Origin: RUG11237 sp964450185
Lineage (GTDB): Bacteria; Bacillota; Clostridia; Lachnospirales; Lachnospiraceae
Direction of reading: 5' to 3'
Assembly (NCBI GenBank): GCA_964450185.1
Contig: CAYVCL010000014.1
Span: forward strand, 1 to 42,110
Length of the DNA stretch: 42,110 bases
Under the pieces are notes generated by a model. That model did no database searches, had not been told where the DNA came from, and saw only the letters and a program-made list of their open reading frames with translations. Both the position numbers and the translations under genes were made by a program. Positions 32,893 to 41,403 of the stretch are shown piece after piece; the first letter of the stretch is position 1, and each line of letters begins with the position of its first letter.

Positions 32893-35538
32893 GTGGCAAA
32901 ATTAACTCCAATGATGCAGCAGTATGTAGACACAAAAGAACAATACAAAGACTGTATCCTTTTTTACCGTTTGGGTGATTTCTATGAAATGTTTTTTGAA
33001 GATGCGATTATCGCTTCCAAAGAATTGGAAATTACTTTAACCGGGAAGGATTGTGGACTGGAAGAGAGAGCACCAATGTGTGGTATTCCGTACCATGCAG
33101 TGGAAGGCTATTTGAATAAACTGGTAAGCCGTGGTTATAAAGTTGCCATTGGTGAACAGGTGGAAGATCCAAAGCTTGCAAAAGGGTTGGTTAAAAGAGA
33201 GGTCGTAAGAATCGTTACTCCGGGAACCAACTTAAATTCCGGTGCTTTGGATGAAAGTAAAAATAACTATTTAATGTCCATTGTATGTATGGAATCCGGT
33301 TATGGAGTTTCTACTGCCGATATCAGTACCGGTGCATATCTGGTGACAGAAGTAGATACTGAGCGAAAGCTGATGGATGAAATCACAAAATTCGCACCTT
33401 CCGAAATTGTCTGTAACGATGCCTTTTTAGTCAGTGGCATAGATATTGAAGATTTGAAAGGTCGTATGGGAATTGCAATTTCTTCTCTGGATGCCTGGTA
33501 TTTTGACGATGCAATGTGCATTTCCCTTTTAAAAGAGCATTTCCATGTATCTAATTTAGAAGGGCTTGGACTTAGCGATTATGACTGCGGTGTGATTGCT
33601 GCCGGTGCTTTGTTAAAATATTTGTACGAAACCCAGAAAAATAACCTGAATCATATGACCACCATAAAGCCATATACCATTGGAAAATATATGATTTTGG
33701 ACAGCTCCACCAGAAGAAATTTAGAGCTTACGGAAACACTCCGTGAAAAGCAGAAGCGTGGCAGCCTTTTATGGGTGCTTGATAAAACAAAAACAGCCAT
33801 GGGCGCAAGACTTCTTAGAAATTATATCGAACAGCCTTTGATAGAAGAAGAGGCTATCAATGCCCGTTTAGATGCCATTGAAGAATTAAATAACAATATG
33901 ATTTCCAGAGAAGAAATCAGAGAATACTTAAATCCTATTTATGACTTGGAACGCCTTATCAGTAAAATCAGTTATAAAACAGCCAATCCAAGAGATTTAT
34001 TAAGTTTCCGCAATTCTTTGGAAATGATACCTGCCTTAAAACAGGTGCTTTCGGAATTTTCCAAGCCTCTTTTGAAAGAAATTTGTGAAAATATTGACGA
34101 ACTTTCTGATATCTATGAACTGTTAAACAGTTCCATTATCGAAGAACCGCCTATTTCCGTTCGTGACGGTGGTATTATCAAAGAAGGTTTCCACGCAGAG
34201 ATTGATGAACTGCGCAATGCAAAGACAGAAGGTAAGAACTGGCTTGCCCGTTTGGAAACAGAAGAACGTGAGAAAACCGGAATTAAAAACTTAAAAATCA
34301 AATATAACAAAGTGTTTGGCTATTATCTGGAAGTTACCAATTCCTATAAAGATTTGGTGCCGGATTACTATATGAGAAAGCAGACTTTAAGTAATGCAGA
34401 GCGTTACATCACACCAGAATTAAAAGAATTGGAAGATAAAATTCTTGGTGCCGAAGACAGACTGTATGCATTAGAATACAACGAATTCTGTATTATCAGA
34501 GATACTGTTGCTGCAGAAGTGGAACGTATTCAGAAAACAGCCAATGCCATTGCCATGACAGATGTGTTTGCATCTTTAGCAAAAGTGGCTGAACAGAATA
34601 ATTTTGTACGCCCTAAAATGAATAACAAAGGTATTATTGACATAAAAGGCGGCAGACATCCGGTAGTCGAAAAAATGATTCAAAACGATATGTTTGTGGA
34701 CAACGACACTTATTTAGATAATAATAATAATCGTATTTCTATTATTACAGGACCAAACATGGCAGGTAAATCCACTTACATGCGACAGAGTGCCTTGATT
34801 GTACTGATGGCACAAATTGGCTCCTTTGTACCAGCTCAGGAAGCAAAAATCGGTATTGTAGACAGAATTTTCACCCGTGTGGGAGCATCTGATGACTTGG
34901 CATCCGGTCAGAGTACCTTTATGGTGGAAATGACGGAAGTTGCAAATATTTTGCGTAATGCCACCTCAAATAGCCTTTTGATTTTAGATGAAATCGGTCG
35001 TGGAACTTCTACTTTTGACGGGTTAAGTATTGCCTGGGCAGTGGTAGAGCATATCAGTAATCCAAAGATTTTAGGTGCAAAAACTTTATTTGCCACCCAT
35101 TATCACGAGCTCACGGAATTGGAAGGCAAAATTGATGGGGTAAACAACTATTGTATTGCAGTTAAAGAAAAAGGAGATAACATTGTTTTCCTGCGTAAAA
35201 TCATCAAAGGCGGTGCTGACAGAAGTTATGGTATTCAGGTAGCAAAGCTTGCCGGAGTTCCTGAAAGAGTCATTGAACGTGCCAAAGAAATTTCTGAAGA
35301 ATTAAATGATGCAGATATTCTGGTAAATGCCAGAAGAATCGCAGAAAATGGTACAAAAGCTTCTGTAGGACAGACCATCAGGCAGGATATCGAAGCAGAA
35401 CAGATGTCACTTTTTGATACCGTACAGGACAAAGATATTGTAAAAGAGTTAGAAGCCATTGATATTGGAAACTTAACACCAATCGAGGCTCTCAATGCAC
35501 TTTACAAATTGCAGAATAAAATTAAAAACCGTTGGTAA
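32893..35538 (+). CDS. mutS: DNA mismatch repair protein MutS
   Basis: Recognises mismatches and small loops and recruits MutL. The 881 residues are full length. The N-terminal mismatch-contact motif is GDFYEMFFEDA; connector, lever and clamp domains follow. The ABC-type ATPase has Walker A GPNMAGKST (from residue 620), GQSTFMVEM, Walker B SLLILDEIGRGTSTFDG and LFATHYHELTELE. The C-terminus carries a helical tail. The start is GTG 32893, preceded by GCGAGG. mutL follows after 52 bp in the conserved mutSL order. Confidence 0.97.
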   Translation: MAKLTPMMQQYVDTKEQYKDCILFYRLGDFYEMFFEDAIIASKELEITLTGKDCGLEERAPMCGIPYHAVEGYLNKLVSRGYKVAIGEQVEDPKLAKGLVKREVVRIVTPGTNLNSGALDESKNNYLMSIVCMESGYGVSTADISTGAYLVTEVDTERKLMDEITKFAPSEIVCNDAFLVSGIDIEDLKGRMGIAISSLDAWYFDDAMCISLLKEHFHVSNLEGLGLSDYDCGVIAAGALLKYLYETQKNNLNHMTTIKPYTIGKYMILDSSTRRNLELTETLREKQKRGSLLWVLDKTKTAMGARLLRNYIEQPLIEEEAINARLDAIEELNNNMISREEIREYLNPIYDLERLISKISYKTANPRDLLSFRNSLEMIPALKQVLSEFSKPLLKEICENIDELSDIYELLNSSIIEEPPISVRDGGIIKEGFHAEIDELRNAKTEGKNWLARLETEEREKTGIKNLKIKYNKVFGYYLEVTNSYKDLVPDYYMRKQTLSNAERYITPELKELEDKILGAEDRLYALEYNEFCIIRDTVAAEVERIQKTANAIAMTDVFASLAKVAEQNNFVRPKMNNKGIIDIKGGRHPVVEKMIQNDMFVDNDTYLDNNNNRISIITGPNMAGKSTYMRQSALIVLMAQIGSFVPAQEAKIGIVDRIFTRVGASDDLASGQSTFMVEMTEVANILRNATSNSLLILDEIGRGTSTFDGLSIAWAVVEHISNPKILGAKTLFATHYHELTELEGKIDGVNNYCIAVKEKGDNIVFLRKIIKGGADRSYGIQVAKLAGVPERVIERAKEISEELNDADILVNARRIAENGTKASVGQTIRQDIEAEQMSLFDTVQDKDIVKELEAIDIGNLTPIEALNALYKLQNKIKNRW

Positions 35539-35590
35539 ACAAAACGCACAAACTTTTTTAACATGGTAACAGCAAAGAAAGGCTATAAAT

Positions 35591-37588
35591 ATGAAAAGAA
35601 TTGAAGTACTTGATAAAAGTACCATCGATAAAATTGCTGCCGGTGAAGTGGTGGAGCGTCCATCTTCTGTGGTAAAAGAATTGGTGGAAAATGCCATTGA
35701 CGCCGGAGCAACAGCAGTGGCTGTAGAAATTAAAGATGGTGGAACTAGTTTAATACGAATTACAGACAATGGCAGTGGTATTGAAAAGAATGAAGTAAAA
35801 ACCGCCTTTCTTCGTCATGCCACCAGCAAAATCAGAAGTGCAGAGGATTTGTTAAGCATTTCTTCTCTGGGCTTTCGTGGTGAAGCTCTTTCCAGTATTG
35901 CCGCAGTTTCCCAGGTGGAGTTGATTACCAAAACTTCACCGGATTTTACCGGCAGTCGCTACCGGATTGAGGGTGGCGCAGAAGTTGGCATGGAAGAAAT
36001 CGGTGCTCCGGACGGAACTACCTTTCTGGTACGAAACTTATTCTACAATGTTCCAGCCAGAAAGAAATTTTTAAAATCCAACCAGACGGAAGCTGGATAT
36101 ATCAGTGATTTAATGGAAAAAATGGCTTTATCAAGACCGGACATTTCCTTTAAATTCATTAACAACAACCAGACAAAACTGCAAACCAGCGGCAACACCA
36201 ATTTAAAGGACATTATTTATCATATTTATGGCCGCGACATCACTGCAAATTTAATTCCTATCGACCGGGAAATTAACGGCGTCCGCTTAAGCGGATTTAT
36301 CGGAAAGCCTTTAGTATCCCGTGGAAACAGAGCATTTGAGAATTATTTTGTAAATGGCCGTTACGTAAAGAGCAATATTATTTCCAGAGCCATCGAAGAA
36401 GGCTATAAAGGCTTTGTTATGCAGCACAAATATCCTTTTACAGTACTTCACCTAACCATCGATGGAAAAATGTTGGACGTAAATGTGCACCCCACTAAAA
36501 TGGAATTGCGTATTTCCAACCAACAGGACGTATACCGTTTCATCTATATGGCAGTTAGCGATGCTTTAAATGGAAGAGAACTGATTCCGATTGTTTCTTT
36601 TGGAAAAGAAGAAAAGAAGGAAGAGAAGCGTGATGTGACAACGAAAGCTCCGGAACCATTTGAAAAGAACCGCTTACAGGAAATGCAGGCGGAGAAAACA
36701 AAAGAGAGGGCAAAGGCTGTAACGTCAGCTCCTGCTATAGAAACTAAGGTTACGGAAAAGCCAGCACCCAAAGAAAATACTGCCGAACCTACTAAACTGG
36801 AACCCACTAAAATAATAGAACCTCCGACAACGACTTCCAACTTACCTAGCATACAGCCAACCGCCTCACAACCATCCTTAATAAAAGAAGAACCCGCCTA
36901 CCAGGTTCAAAAACCAGAAGCCCCACAAAAGCTTCCAGAGCCCCAAGAACCTCTTGCGGATTCTGAACAGTTGGAGTTATTTGAAACTAACCTTTTAGCA
37001 GAAGAATCACGAAGCAAACATAAACTCATTGGTCAGTTGTTTAAAACCTACTGGTTGGTAGAATTTGAAGACAAACTGTTTATTATCGATCAGCATGCTG
37101 CCCATGAAAAAGTTTTATATGAGCGCAATGTAAAATTGTGGAAATCCAAAGAACATTCTTCCCAGCTTATCAGCCCGCCGCTGATACTGACCTTATCCAA
37201 TAAAGAGGAAGAAATTCTTCATACCTACCAGTCCTATTTTGAAGAACTTGGTTTTGAAATATCTTCTTTCGGAGGCAAAGAATATTCCATTACCGCTGTT
37301 CCAATGAATCTCTATGGACTGGCACAAAAAGAGTTATTTATTGAGTTAATCGACAGCTTAGACACCATGACAGGAAAGTTAGCCCCGGATATGATAACCG
37401 ATAAATTGGCTTCCATGTCCTGTAAAGCAGCCGTAAAAGGAAACCAGAACCTTTCCGCTCAGGAAATGGACGAATTAATTGGCGAATTAATGACACTGGA
37501 AAATCCATACAACTGTCCTCATGGAAGACCAACGATTATCTCTATGAGTAAGTATGAGCTGGAAAAGAAATTTAAACGAATTGTATAG
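35591..37588 (+). CDS. mutL: DNA mismatch repair protein MutL (endonuclease type)
   Basis: GHKL ATPase and nicking endonuclease of mismatch repair. The 665 residues show KIAAGEVVERPSSVVKELVE, ENAIDAGA, DNGSGI, RHATSKI and SLGFRGEAL in the ATPase half. A Pro/Glu/Lys-rich linker spans about 340-465. The C-terminal endonuclease motif DQHAAHEKVLYE starts at D500; CPHGRPT completes the metal site. This motif is found in MutL of species without MutH, so strand nicking by MutL itself is expected. AAGAAAGG precedes the ATG. A strong terminator follows, ending the mutSL unit. Confidence 0.97.
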   Translation: MKRIEVLDKSTIDKIAAGEVVERPSSVVKELVENAIDAGATAVAVEIKDGGTSLIRITDNGSGIEKNEVKTAFLRHATSKIRSAEDLLSISSLGFRGEALSSIAAVSQVELITKTSPDFTGSRYRIEGGAEVGMEEIGAPDGTTFLVRNLFYNVPARKKFLKSNQTEAGYISDLMEKMALSRPDISFKFINNNQTKLQTSGNTNLKDIIYHIYGRDITANLIPIDREINGVRLSGFIGKPLVSRGNRAFENYFVNGRYVKSNIISRAIEEGYKGFVMQHKYPFTVLHLTIDGKMLDVNVHPTKMELRISNQQDVYRFIYMAVSDALNGRELIPIVSFGKEEKKEEKRDVTTKAPEPFEKNRLQEMQAEKTKERAKAVTSAPAIETKVTEKPAPKENTAEPTKLEPTKIIEPPTTTSNLPSIQPTASQPSLIKEEPAYQVQKPEAPQKLPEPQEPLADSEQLELFETNLLAEESRSKHKLIGQLFKTYWLVEFEDKLFIIDQHAAHEKVLYERNVKLWKSKEHSSQLISPPLILTLSNKEEEILHTYQSYFEELGFEISSFGGKEYSITAVPMNLYGLAQKELFIELIDSLDTMTGKLAPDMITDKLASMSCKAAVKGNQNLSAQEMDELIGELMTLENPYNCPHGRPTIISMSKYELEKKFKRIV

Positions 37589-37594
37589 TTTTAG

Positions 37595-37643
37595 AGGAGC
37601 CAGAATGTATTCTACACCACCAAAAATACATTCTGACTCCTTT
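37595..37643 (+). terminator. Rho-independent terminator of mutSL
   Basis: A 15-bp stem with one mismatch (37595-37609 / 37627-37641, AGGAGCCAGAATGTA against TACATTCTGACTCCT), then TTTCTTATT. It separates mutL from the LytTR cassette. Confidence 0.8.
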
Positions 37644-37647
37644 CTTA

Positions 37648-37675
37648 TTGCTTAATTTTCAAAAAAAGATACAAT
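37648..37675 (+). promoter_or_regulatory. Possible promoter of the LytTR cassette
   Basis: TTGCTT (37648-37653), 16 bp, TACAAT (37670-37675), 22 bp before the LytTR start. Moderate match. Confidence 0.4.
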
Positions 37676-37697
37676 AACACATGAAAGGGGGCAGAAG

Positions 37698-38150
37698 ATG
37701 AAAATAACACTGCAACAAACAGACAAAAACGTAGAAACTGAAATTATTATTCGCTATCACAAAATGACACCAGAATTGTCCCGGATTTTAGAATTACTTT
37801 CTGTTAAAAACAACAGGCTTACTGGTATAACCGAAGAAAATCAACAAATTCTATTTGCGCCTCAAGAAGTGCTCTATTTTGAAAGCGTCGATGGTATTCT
37901 GTATGCTTATTTACAAAATCAGGTTTATCGAATGAGAGAAAAATTGGAAAATGTAATATCTCAATATGAAACTTTTGGATTTATCCGCTGTTCCAGAACT
38001 ATGGCTGTCAATCTCTATCAGGTAGAACGGTTGAAAAGTGAATCGGGAGGACGTATCCTTGCCACATTACAAAACGGAGAACAAATTATCATTTCAAGAA
38101 AATATGCAGGAATGCTGCGAAAACAATTAAAAAGTGAAAGTAGGAGGTAA
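37698..38150 (+). CDS. LytTR-domain transcriptional regulator
   Basis: The 150-residue DNA-binding protein has a LytTR domain at about residues 50-145 (EVLYFESVDGILYAYLQ, GFIRCSRTMAVNLYQVERL, GEQIIISRKYAGMLRKQL). No receiver domain precedes it, only a short N-terminal segment. This short class typically sits next to a DUF3021 membrane protein, as here, and often controls the linked ABC transporter. AAAGGGGGCAGAAG precedes the ATG. It is the first gene of a four-gene cassette with 4-15 bp spacings or overlaps. Confidence 0.9.
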   Translation: MKITLQQTDKNVETEIIIRYHKMTPELSRILELLSVKNNRLTGITEENQQILFAPQEVLYFESVDGILYAYLQNQVYRMREKLENVISQYETFGFIRCSRTMAVNLYQVERLKSESGGRILATLQNGEQIIISRKYAGMLRKQLKSESRR

Positions 38151-38154
38151 ACAT

Positions 38155-38616
38155 ATGAAAAAAGAGAATGGGAGAAAAAAATGGCTCACATATTTGAGTA
38201 ATGAGATAGGAATAGAATATAAAGCTTCCCTGTATTTTTGGGGTATCCTATTTTTTGATGCGACATACCTTTTGTGTAACAATCTATACTCTGTAAGTCT
38301 GCTACATATCGCGGAGATGATTTCCATTACCTATATAATGGGATATTTGCAAGTATATGTTTTTCATAATTTTGATGAAGCTACAAAACTTCAAAAAAAA
38401 GAAGGGATAAGTATTGTGATCTGTTCCATGATCTATGGAGTTGTAAGCTATCTCTTTCAATGGTTTAATCAAAGTTTGAGTGTTTCTATAATTTTCATAT
38501 GCTATTTTATTTTAATTTATATCCTTATATATCTTATAAATAAAATCAAACGAGATATCGATACAAAGCAATTAAACGACATGCTAAATGAATATAAAAA
38601 AGGAGGTTCAGAGTAA
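38155..38616 (+). CDS. DUF3021 family membrane protein
   Basis: A 153-residue protein with four predicted spans (for example FWGILFFDATYLLCNNLY, MISITYIMGYLQVYVFH, IVICSMIYGVVSYLFQWF, IIFICYFILIYILIYLI) and a basic, helical C-terminus. DUF3021 proteins are regular partners of short LytTR regulators and may hold the regulator at the membrane; the mechanism is not shown. ATG 38155 with TAGGAGG is preferred over an ATG seven codons upstream. Its stop overlaps the next ATG (TAATG). Confidence 0.85.
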   Translation: MKKENGRKKWLTYLSNEIGIEYKASLYFWGILFFDATYLLCNNLYSVSLLHIAEMISITYIMGYLQVYVFHNFDEATKLQKKEGISIVICSMIYGVVSYLFQWFNQSLSVSIIFICYFILIYILIYLINKIKRDIDTKQLNDMLNEYKKGGSE

Positions 38617-39482
38617 TGACCTATATAATCGAAACCAATGAACTAACAAAATTTTATGGAAAAAGCAGAGGGATTTCCGGAATATCTCTCAAAGTAGAAA
38701 AAGGGGATATTTTTGGTTATCTTGGACCAAATGGTGCTGGAAAATCCACTTCCATCCGCTGTCTTCTTGGAATGATTCATCCATCTTCCGGGGACGCCTA
38801 TGTTCATGGTAAAAAAGTCGACAACGACCTGACGGGAATCTTGAAAAATGTAGGTTATATGCCCTCCGAAACTATGTTTTATCCATCTATGAAAGCAGGA
38901 GATATTATCCGATATGCCGCAAAAATAAGAGGCATGGATTGTAGCTTAGAAGCCCGAAAATTATGTGATTGTCTGGAAGTCGATACCCAAAAGAGAATAT
39001 CTGAACTTTCTCTAGGAAACCGAAAAAAAATCAGTATTGTATGTGCTTTACAACATAATCCCGAATTACTGATTTTTGACGAACCCACATCAGGTCTGGA
39101 TCCATTAATGCAAGAAGTCTTTTTCGACTTATTAATAGAGCGAAACAAAAATGGAACAACTTGTTTTTTATCCTCACACGTATTACCTGAGGTGAAAAAA
39201 TATTGTAAACACGCCGGAATTATTCGCGATGGTAAATTGGTCACGGTAGATACCGTAGCTAACCTGACAAAGTCAAATCTTCGCAATATCAAAATCACCG
39301 GAATTACGGATATTCCAAAACTCCCCGGTATGACAAACATAACAATACTGGGAAACGAACTGTCATTTGTTTATCAGGGAGAAATGAATCCCTTAATTTC
39401 TTCGCTCTATGGAAAAAATATTCATGATTTCATCATAGAAGAACCATCTTTAGAAGAAGTATTCATGCATTTTTACGAATAG
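38616..39482 (+). CDS. ABC-2 type exporter ATP-binding protein
   Basis: The 288-residue nucleotide-binding subunit has Walker A GPNGAGKST, a variant signature LSLGNRKKIS (LSLGN in place of LSGGQ), Walker B LLIFDEPTSGLDP and the H-loop SSHVLPEV. The C-terminal extension is typical of drug, bacteriocin or lipid exporters of the DrrA/BcrA/YhaQ kind. It is translationally coupled to DUF3021. An AGGAGG site lies before the ATG. The substrate is unknown. Confidence 0.92.
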   Translation: MTYIIETNELTKFYGKSRGISGISLKVEKGDIFGYLGPNGAGKSTSIRCLLGMIHPSSGDAYVHGKKVDNDLTGILKNVGYMPSETMFYPSMKAGDIIRYAAKIRGMDCSLEARKLCDCLEVDTQKRISELSLGNRKKISIVCALQHNPELLIFDEPTSGLDPLMQEVFFDLLIERNKNGTTCFLSSHVLPEVKKYCKHAGIIRDGKLVTVDTVANLTKSNLRNIKITGITDIPKLPGMTNITILGNELSFVYQGEMNPLISSLYGKNIHDFIIEEPSLEEVFMHFYE

Positions 39483-39497
39483 GAAGGAGATTACTTT

Positions 39498-40286
39498 ATG
39501 CATTTATTATGGCAAGAATTTAAATTAAATTTGAAAACAATGCTTATCTGGGCATTATGTGTTGGCTTTATTTGTTTGGGCTGTCTTATAATGTATGATA
39601 GCTTAGGCGACTCTATGAATGAGATGTCTGATATGTATTCTAATCTTGGCAGTTTTTCACAAGCTCTCGGAATGAACAAAGTAAATATTGGTACACTAGA
39701 AGGCTATTATGCCATTGAGATTGCAATTATACTTTCTTTAGGAAGCGCCATGTTTACTGCTATGCTAGGTGTAGGAATCGTAGCAAAAGAAGAAGAAGGA
39801 CATACCAGTGAATTTTTAAATACACTCCCTTTGGGAAGATACCGAATTATAGCAGAAAAATATGGTGCTTTTGTGCTTATCTTGTTTGTTTTTCATCTTA
39901 TTTGCATTGTTTGCATCTTATTCGGATTTCAATGGATGGGCGAAATGCCCTCAATGAAAAAGTTTGTAACCTATCATTTACTGACGTTTTTCATGTGTTT
40001 GGAAATTGGTACCATATGCTTTTTCTTATCTTCCGTAAGTAAAAAGAAAATGACTGGCGCAGCCATTGGACTTGCCGTGATTTTTTATACAATGGATCTT
40101 TTATGCCGCGTCATTCCATCATTAAAAAACGCAAAATATATAACCCCTTTCTACTATAGTAACGCTTCCGATATATTTTCAGGTGAAACGGCGGAAACTA
40201 CTCCATATCTGATTGGGTTAGGTATCACTCTTATAACCTTATTTGCATCATTTGTAATATATCAAAAACGTGATTTATCGGCATAA
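39498..40286 (+). CDS. ABC-2 type exporter permease
   Basis: A 262-residue integral membrane partner of the preceding ATPase, with six spans by hydropathy (first MLIWALCVGFICLGCLIMY). The motif KEEEGHTSEFLNTLPLGRYR after the second span is typical of ABC-2 permeases (coupling helix). GGAAGGAGA precedes ATG 39498. It ends the cassette; a terminator follows 12 bp later. Confidence 0.88.
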   Translation: MHLLWQEFKLNLKTMLIWALCVGFICLGCLIMYDSLGDSMNEMSDMYSNLGSFSQALGMNKVNIGTLEGYYAIEIAIILSLGSAMFTAMLGVGIVAKEEEGHTSEFLNTLPLGRYRIIAEKYGAFVLILFVFHLICIVCILFGFQWMGEMPSMKKFVTYHLLTFFMCLEIGTICFFLSSVSKKKMTGAAIGLAVIFYTMDLLCRVIPSLKNAKYITPFYYSNASDIFSGETAETTPYLIGLGITLITLFASFVIYQKRDLSA

Positions 40287-40297
40287 CCTAAGAATAG

Positions 40298-40325
40298 TGC
40301 GGTACTTCATAAAGTACCGCATTTC
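40298..40325 (+). terminator. Terminator of the LytTR-ABC cassette
   Basis: A 10-bp stem TGCGGTACTT (40298-40307) / AAGTACCGCA (40312-40321), followed by TTTCTC. Confidence 0.75.
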
Positions 40326-40362
40326 TCAATTCTTCAGCTTACTCTTTTATATAATTCCCCTA

Positions 40363-40418
40363 TGGAAAGATAATTCACTTTATGTTATACTAGGAAGAAC
40401 GGTCAAAAATAGTATAAC
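40363..40418 (+). promoter_or_regulatory. Promoter of miaA with an overlapping inverted repeat
   Basis: TGGAAA (40363-40368), 17 bp, TATACT (40386-40391). The -10 lies inside GTTATACTA (40384-40392), which is repeated inverted as TAGTATAAC (40410-40418), 9 bp perfect. It could be an operator or an early-transcript signal. Confidence 0.5.
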
Positions 40419-40432
40419 AAGGTGGTGAAACC

Positions 40433-41386
40433 ATGAAACAACCCTTAATCATTCTGGCAGGCCCTACTGCCGTAGGTAAAACGGAAGCCTCTATCGGACT
40501 GGCAAAAGCAGTAGGAGGCGAAATTATCTCCGCAGATTCCATGCAGGTGTACCGACACATGGATATTGGCTCTGCCAAAATTAAGCCTCAGGAAATGCAG
40601 GGCGTTCCCCATTATTTAATCGATGAATTAGAGCCTTCCGAAGATTTTAACGTTTACCGTTTTCAGGAACTAGCGAAAAAATATATGAAAGAAATTTATG
40701 CCAAAGGAAAAATCCCGATTCTGGTAGGTGGAACCGGTTTTTACATTCAGTCTGTATTATACGATATCGATTTTACTTCCACTGATACAGATACTTCCTA
40801 TCGTGAAGAATTAGAATTGCTTGCAAAGGAAAAAGGCGCAGAATATCTTCATCACATGTTACAGCAAGTAGACGAAAAATCTGCACAAGAAATCCATGCC
40901 AACAATGTAAAGCGAGTGATTCGGGCGCTGGAATATTATAAACAGACCGGACAGCCAATTTCCAAACATAACGAAGAAGAACGTGCAAAAACTTCTCCTT
41001 ACAACTTTGCCTATTTTGTTTTAAACGACGAACGTGCTACCGTATATGAGCGTATTAATAAGCGAGTAGACATTATGTTTGAAGCAGGGCTGGTAGAAGA
41101 AGTCAAAGGTTTGCTTTCTTTGGGCTGTCGAAGAGATATGGTATCCATGCAGGGCTTAGGATATAAAGAAGTGATTGATTATTTATCCGAAAAAATTTCT
41201 TATGAACAGGCAATGGAACAGATAAAGCAGGAAACAAGGCATTTTGCCAAACGTCAGCTCACCTGGTTTCGCAGAGAACGGGATGTCATTTGGGTAAACA
41301 AAAACGAACTAAAACACGATAATCAGAAGATTTTAGAATATATGTTACATGCTTTAACAGAAAAAAATATAATTACCAAGGAATAG
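40433..41386 (+). CDS. miaA: tRNA dimethylallyltransferase MiaA
   Basis: Transfers the dimethylallyl group from DMAPP to A37 of tRNAs reading UNN codons, producing i6A, the substrate of MiaB in this window. The 317-residue enzyme has the P-loop GPTAVGKT (G10-T17), ISADSMQVYRHMDIGSAK, VGGTGFYIQSVLYD, and the C-terminal RQLTWFRRER. AAGGTGGTGAAACC precedes the ATG. In many Firmicutes miaA follows mutL directly; here a LytTR cassette separates them. The next gene starts 17 bp after its stop. Confidence 0.96.
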   Translation: MKQPLIILAGPTAVGKTEASIGLAKAVGGEIISADSMQVYRHMDIGSAKIKPQEMQGVPHYLIDELEPSEDFNVYRFQELAKKYMKEIYAKGKIPILVGGTGFYIQSVLYDIDFTSTDTDTSYREELELLAKEKGAEYLHHMLQQVDEKSAQEIHANNVKRVIRALEYYKQTGQPISKHNEEERAKTSPYNFAYFVLNDERATVYERINKRVDIMFEAGLVEEVKGLLSLGCRRDMVSMQGLGYKEVIDYLSEKISYEQAMEQIKQETRHFAKRQLTWFRRERDVIWVNKNELKHDNQKILEYMLHALTEKNIITKE

Positions 41387-41403
41387 ACAGAAAGGACACA
41401 ACA

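Noticed and set aside
38879..39340. 153-codon open frame antisense to the ABC exporter ATPase
   Set aside because: The plus-strand product has all ABC motifs; the antisense frame has none.
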